A stretch of 64,000 bases of DNA. It comes from Pseudochrobactrum kiredjianiae (GTDB lineage: Bacteria > Pseudomonadota > Alphaproteobacteria > Rhizobiales > Rhizobiaceae). A program made the position numbers and the translations under genes. Positions 62,513-64,000 of the stretch are shown piece after piece (within the stretch, counting starts at the first letter, position 1; each line of letters starts with the position of its first letter). Location of the stretch: NCBI RefSeq assembly GCF_030362795.1, contig NZ_JAUCBM010000002.1, forward strand, positions 310,001 to 374,000. Reading direction: 5' to 3'. The notes under the pieces are model-generated. The model searched no databases. It saw nothing but the letters and a program-made list of their open reading frames with translations, and was not told the origin of the DNA.

Positions 62513-62722
62513 TTAGATAGCCTGCAGGTTGCCAGCAGACATCTTGCCCGAACGGTTGTCGCGCTCGAGGTCGTAACCGATTTTCTGGTTTTCTGCGAGT
62601 TCACGCATACCAGCGCGTTCAACAGCTGAGATGTGAACGAACACGTCTGCGCCGCCATCATCAGGCTGAATGAAGCCGAAGCCTTTTGTGGAATTAAACC
62701 ATTTAACTGTACCAGTGGCCAT
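62513..62722 (-). CDS. CspA-family cold-shock protein
   Basis: A 69-aa single cold-shock domain. RNP1 KGFGFIQ and RNP2 VFVHISA are present, starting MATGTVKWFNSTKGF. It binds single-stranded RNA or DNA as a chaperone. AAGGG lies about 6 bases before the ATG at 62722. A long leader follows upstream as is common for cold-shock mRNAs, and a good terminator stands downstream. Confidence 0.95.
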   Translation of the reverse strand: MATGTVKWFNSTKGFGFIQPDDGGADVFVHISAVERAGMRELAENQKIGYDLERDNRSGKMSAGNLQAI

Positions 62723-63132
62723 AACGAACCCTTTCGTAACAAAATTTAGATACTCGCGATGCACGATTACACTGCGAGAGTGATAGCGATCTTTTGAAAG
62801 GAAGGTTCGTCAGACGCGCAAATTTTGCGCAAATAGCAAAGCTAACAAGCAAATATCGATACGAGAAATATAAGGTAGATAAATTCAAAGTCAACCGGCG
62901 GTTTCAAATTAAGTCAATTCGGCCTGTTTTTTCAGGCGTGACCGTTTACACAGGCCAGCATAATCGTGTTTTTACATTCAGCTACGGTTCATAATTTTTT
63001 AGCTAACAATTTCCTGATGCTGCCAAAATTTGCTATTAATCAGCAAATCATAAGGGTGGCAGCAGACGGTCTTCAAACAGAGGCTGATGCAATGCAACCT
63101 GTGCAGTTTCTGCCTTCCGAAGGAGAGGGATT
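62723..63132. other. Divergent intergenic region
   Basis: AT-rich spacer between the cold-shock gene and the coiled-coil protein. It holds both promoters and the leader of the cold-shock mRNA. No gene is supported here. Confidence 0.5.
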
Positions 63133-64000
63133 ATGAGTTTTCGTTCCAAACTGCTTGCAACAGTTGTTTTTCCTGCATTTTCAGCCTCCGTTATGATGCA
63201 ACCTGTTTCGGTCAGTGCATCGGAAACAGTGATTATTCTTGCGCAGGAAAACAGCGATCAGTCATCTAATGATGAGCTGCTGCGCCAGCAACAGGCGGAA
63301 GAACAAGCCCGACAAGCGGCGGAACAACAACGGGCTGCTGAAGAGCAACAACGTGCAGCGCAGGAAGAGGCACGTCGCGCAGCTGAGGAACAGCAACGCG
63401 CTGCCCAGCAAGAAGCAGAACGTCAGGCCGCAGAGCAGCAGCGCGCCGCAGAACAACAGCGTGCGGCGGAAGAAGATACGCGCCGTAAAGAGGCTGAAGT
63501 TGCTGCTCGTCAGGCTGCCCAGCAACAGAAAGAAGCCGAAGAGCAAGCTAAGCGTGCTGCGGAACAACAACGCGCAGAGGAAGCTCAGGCCAAACAAGCC
63601 GCAGAGCAGCAAAGAGCCGCTCAGGAAGAAGCAGCCCGACAGGCTGAAGAACAGAAACAACAAGCGGCTGAACAAGCGCAGCGCGAAGCAGTTGAGCAGC
63701 AGAAAGCAATTGATGCCGCCGCTGAGAAGCAGACGAAGGATGCTGAGGAACAAGCTAAACCTAAAGAAACGCCAGCTCCGCAGCCCGAACCTGCGACTTC
63801 TGAAGAAGTGCCTGTTGCACCTGTAGAGCAGAAACCGGCTCCAGAACCTGAAAAACAGCCGCAACCTCTAACGCAACCTGCGCAGCCAGCACCGCAAACA
63901 CCTTCACCTGAAGTAAAGCCTCAGGACAATGAAATTGCACCTGTGAAGCAGCCGGAGCAGGTAGCGCCCCAGCCCCAGCCCCAGCCCCAGCCACAACCAG
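63133..64000 (+). CDS. Secreted Gln/Ala/Glu-rich coiled-coil protein, 5' part
   Basis: The frame starts at ATG 63133 (AGGAGAGGGATT upstream, a strong ribosome binding site) and stays open to the window edge, at least 289 codons, so the end is missing. A signal peptide (about 1-35: LLATVVFPAFSASVMMQ...VSASE) is followed by about 170 residues of imperfect AAEQQRA/EEQARQA repeats, a strong coiled coil. Then comes a Pro/Gln/Glu linker ending in a PQPQPQ tract. In Brucellaceae such proteins often end in an OmpA-like peptidoglycan-binding domain; that end is outside the window and the match is an inference. Confidence 0.8.
   Translation, partial: MSFRSKLLATVVFPAFSASVMMQPVSVSASETVIILAQENSDQSSNDELLRQQQAEEQARQAAEQQRAAEEQQRAAQEEARRAAEEQQRAAQQEAERQAAEQQRAAEQQRAAEEDTRRKEAEVAARQAAQQQKEAEEQAKRAAEQQRAEEAQAKQAAEQQRAAQEEAARQAEEQKQQAAEQAQREAVEQQKAIDAAAEKQTKDAEEQAKPKETPAPQPEPATSEEVPVAPVEQKPAPEPEKQPQPLTQPAQPAPQTPSPEVKPQDNEIAPVKQPEQVAPQPQPQPQPQP

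Noticed and set aside
63239-63864. Two overlapping frames (plus 195 aa, minus 200 aa)
   Set aside because: Shadows of the repeat-rich coiled-coil gene at 63133; the translations are repetitive Arg/Asn or Leu/Phe strings.
1-64000. tRNA or rRNA genes, including at the att site
   Set aside because: No cloverleaf or T-arm GTTCRANNC pattern in plausible context was seen; the ICE target is not a tRNA 3' end.

Overview
The window looks like a chromosome of a Brucellaceae-type alphaproteobacterium (Ochrobactrum/Brucella-like) carrying one complete integrative and conjugative element (ICE) of the Tn4371 family. The host call rests on the flanking genes: a DUF1127 gene followed by an array of CUCCUCCC-loop RNA hairpins, a FecI/FecR/haem-type TonB receptor set, a cyclopropane-fatty-acid synthase homologue, a YcgJ-like protein, DUF2165 and DUF3137 proteins, a CspA-type protein, and dispersed palindromic repeats of the kind known from this family. 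I could not run a database search, so the genus is an inference.

Layout. 1-12977 is chromosome: the end of a DsbA-like gene, a DsrE-like gene, DUF1127 plus the RNA array, receptor-fecR-fecI (all minus), a MocR regulator divergent from an MFS exporter, a Cfa-type methyltransferase and two secreted unknowns. 12978-59492 is the ICE, bounded by an 11-bp direct repeat (AATAAAAAATG). 59493-64000 is chromosome again, ending inside a Gln/Ala/Glu-rich coiled-coil protein that runs off the window.

Inside the ICE, reading from the integrase end (right) to the left: integrase and a DUF1016 nuclease; a lower-GC defence island (orphan DinJ-like antitoxin, Shedu nuclease, Gabija-like GajA/GajB, and an unrecognised 415-aa protein); DUF932, large ParB, DUF736, an XRE regulator, DUF2958, DUF2285, an AlpA-like regulator, RepA with three iterons, ParA, an RHH protein, DUF2840, TraF protease; a hairpin-rich candidate oriT and the relaxase; a cargo block (RND efflux operon with TetR regulator, Gdx-type SMR exporter, DUF3313 lipoprotein, patatin-like lipase); then LysR/traR, an exclusion lipoprotein, TraG, a CopG protein and the trbB-C-D-E-J-(K)-L-F-G-I mating-pair operon with DUF2274 at the left end.

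How it works together: Int would excise and integrate the element, RepA/ParA/ParB would maintain the circular form, and the relaxase would nick oriT and hand DNA to TraG and the Trb channel matured by TraF. Two related exclusion lipoproteins would limit redundant entry. The cargo offers drug/guanidinium export and phage defence. The outer-membrane channel gene of the efflux operon is interrupted by a 2-nt loss in a CG repeat, so the pump either borrows a host channel or is inactive. Points most worth a second look are the unrecognised defence-island gene, the triple hairpin RNA array, the oriT and iteron regions, and several long palindromes in ORF-free ICE DNA.
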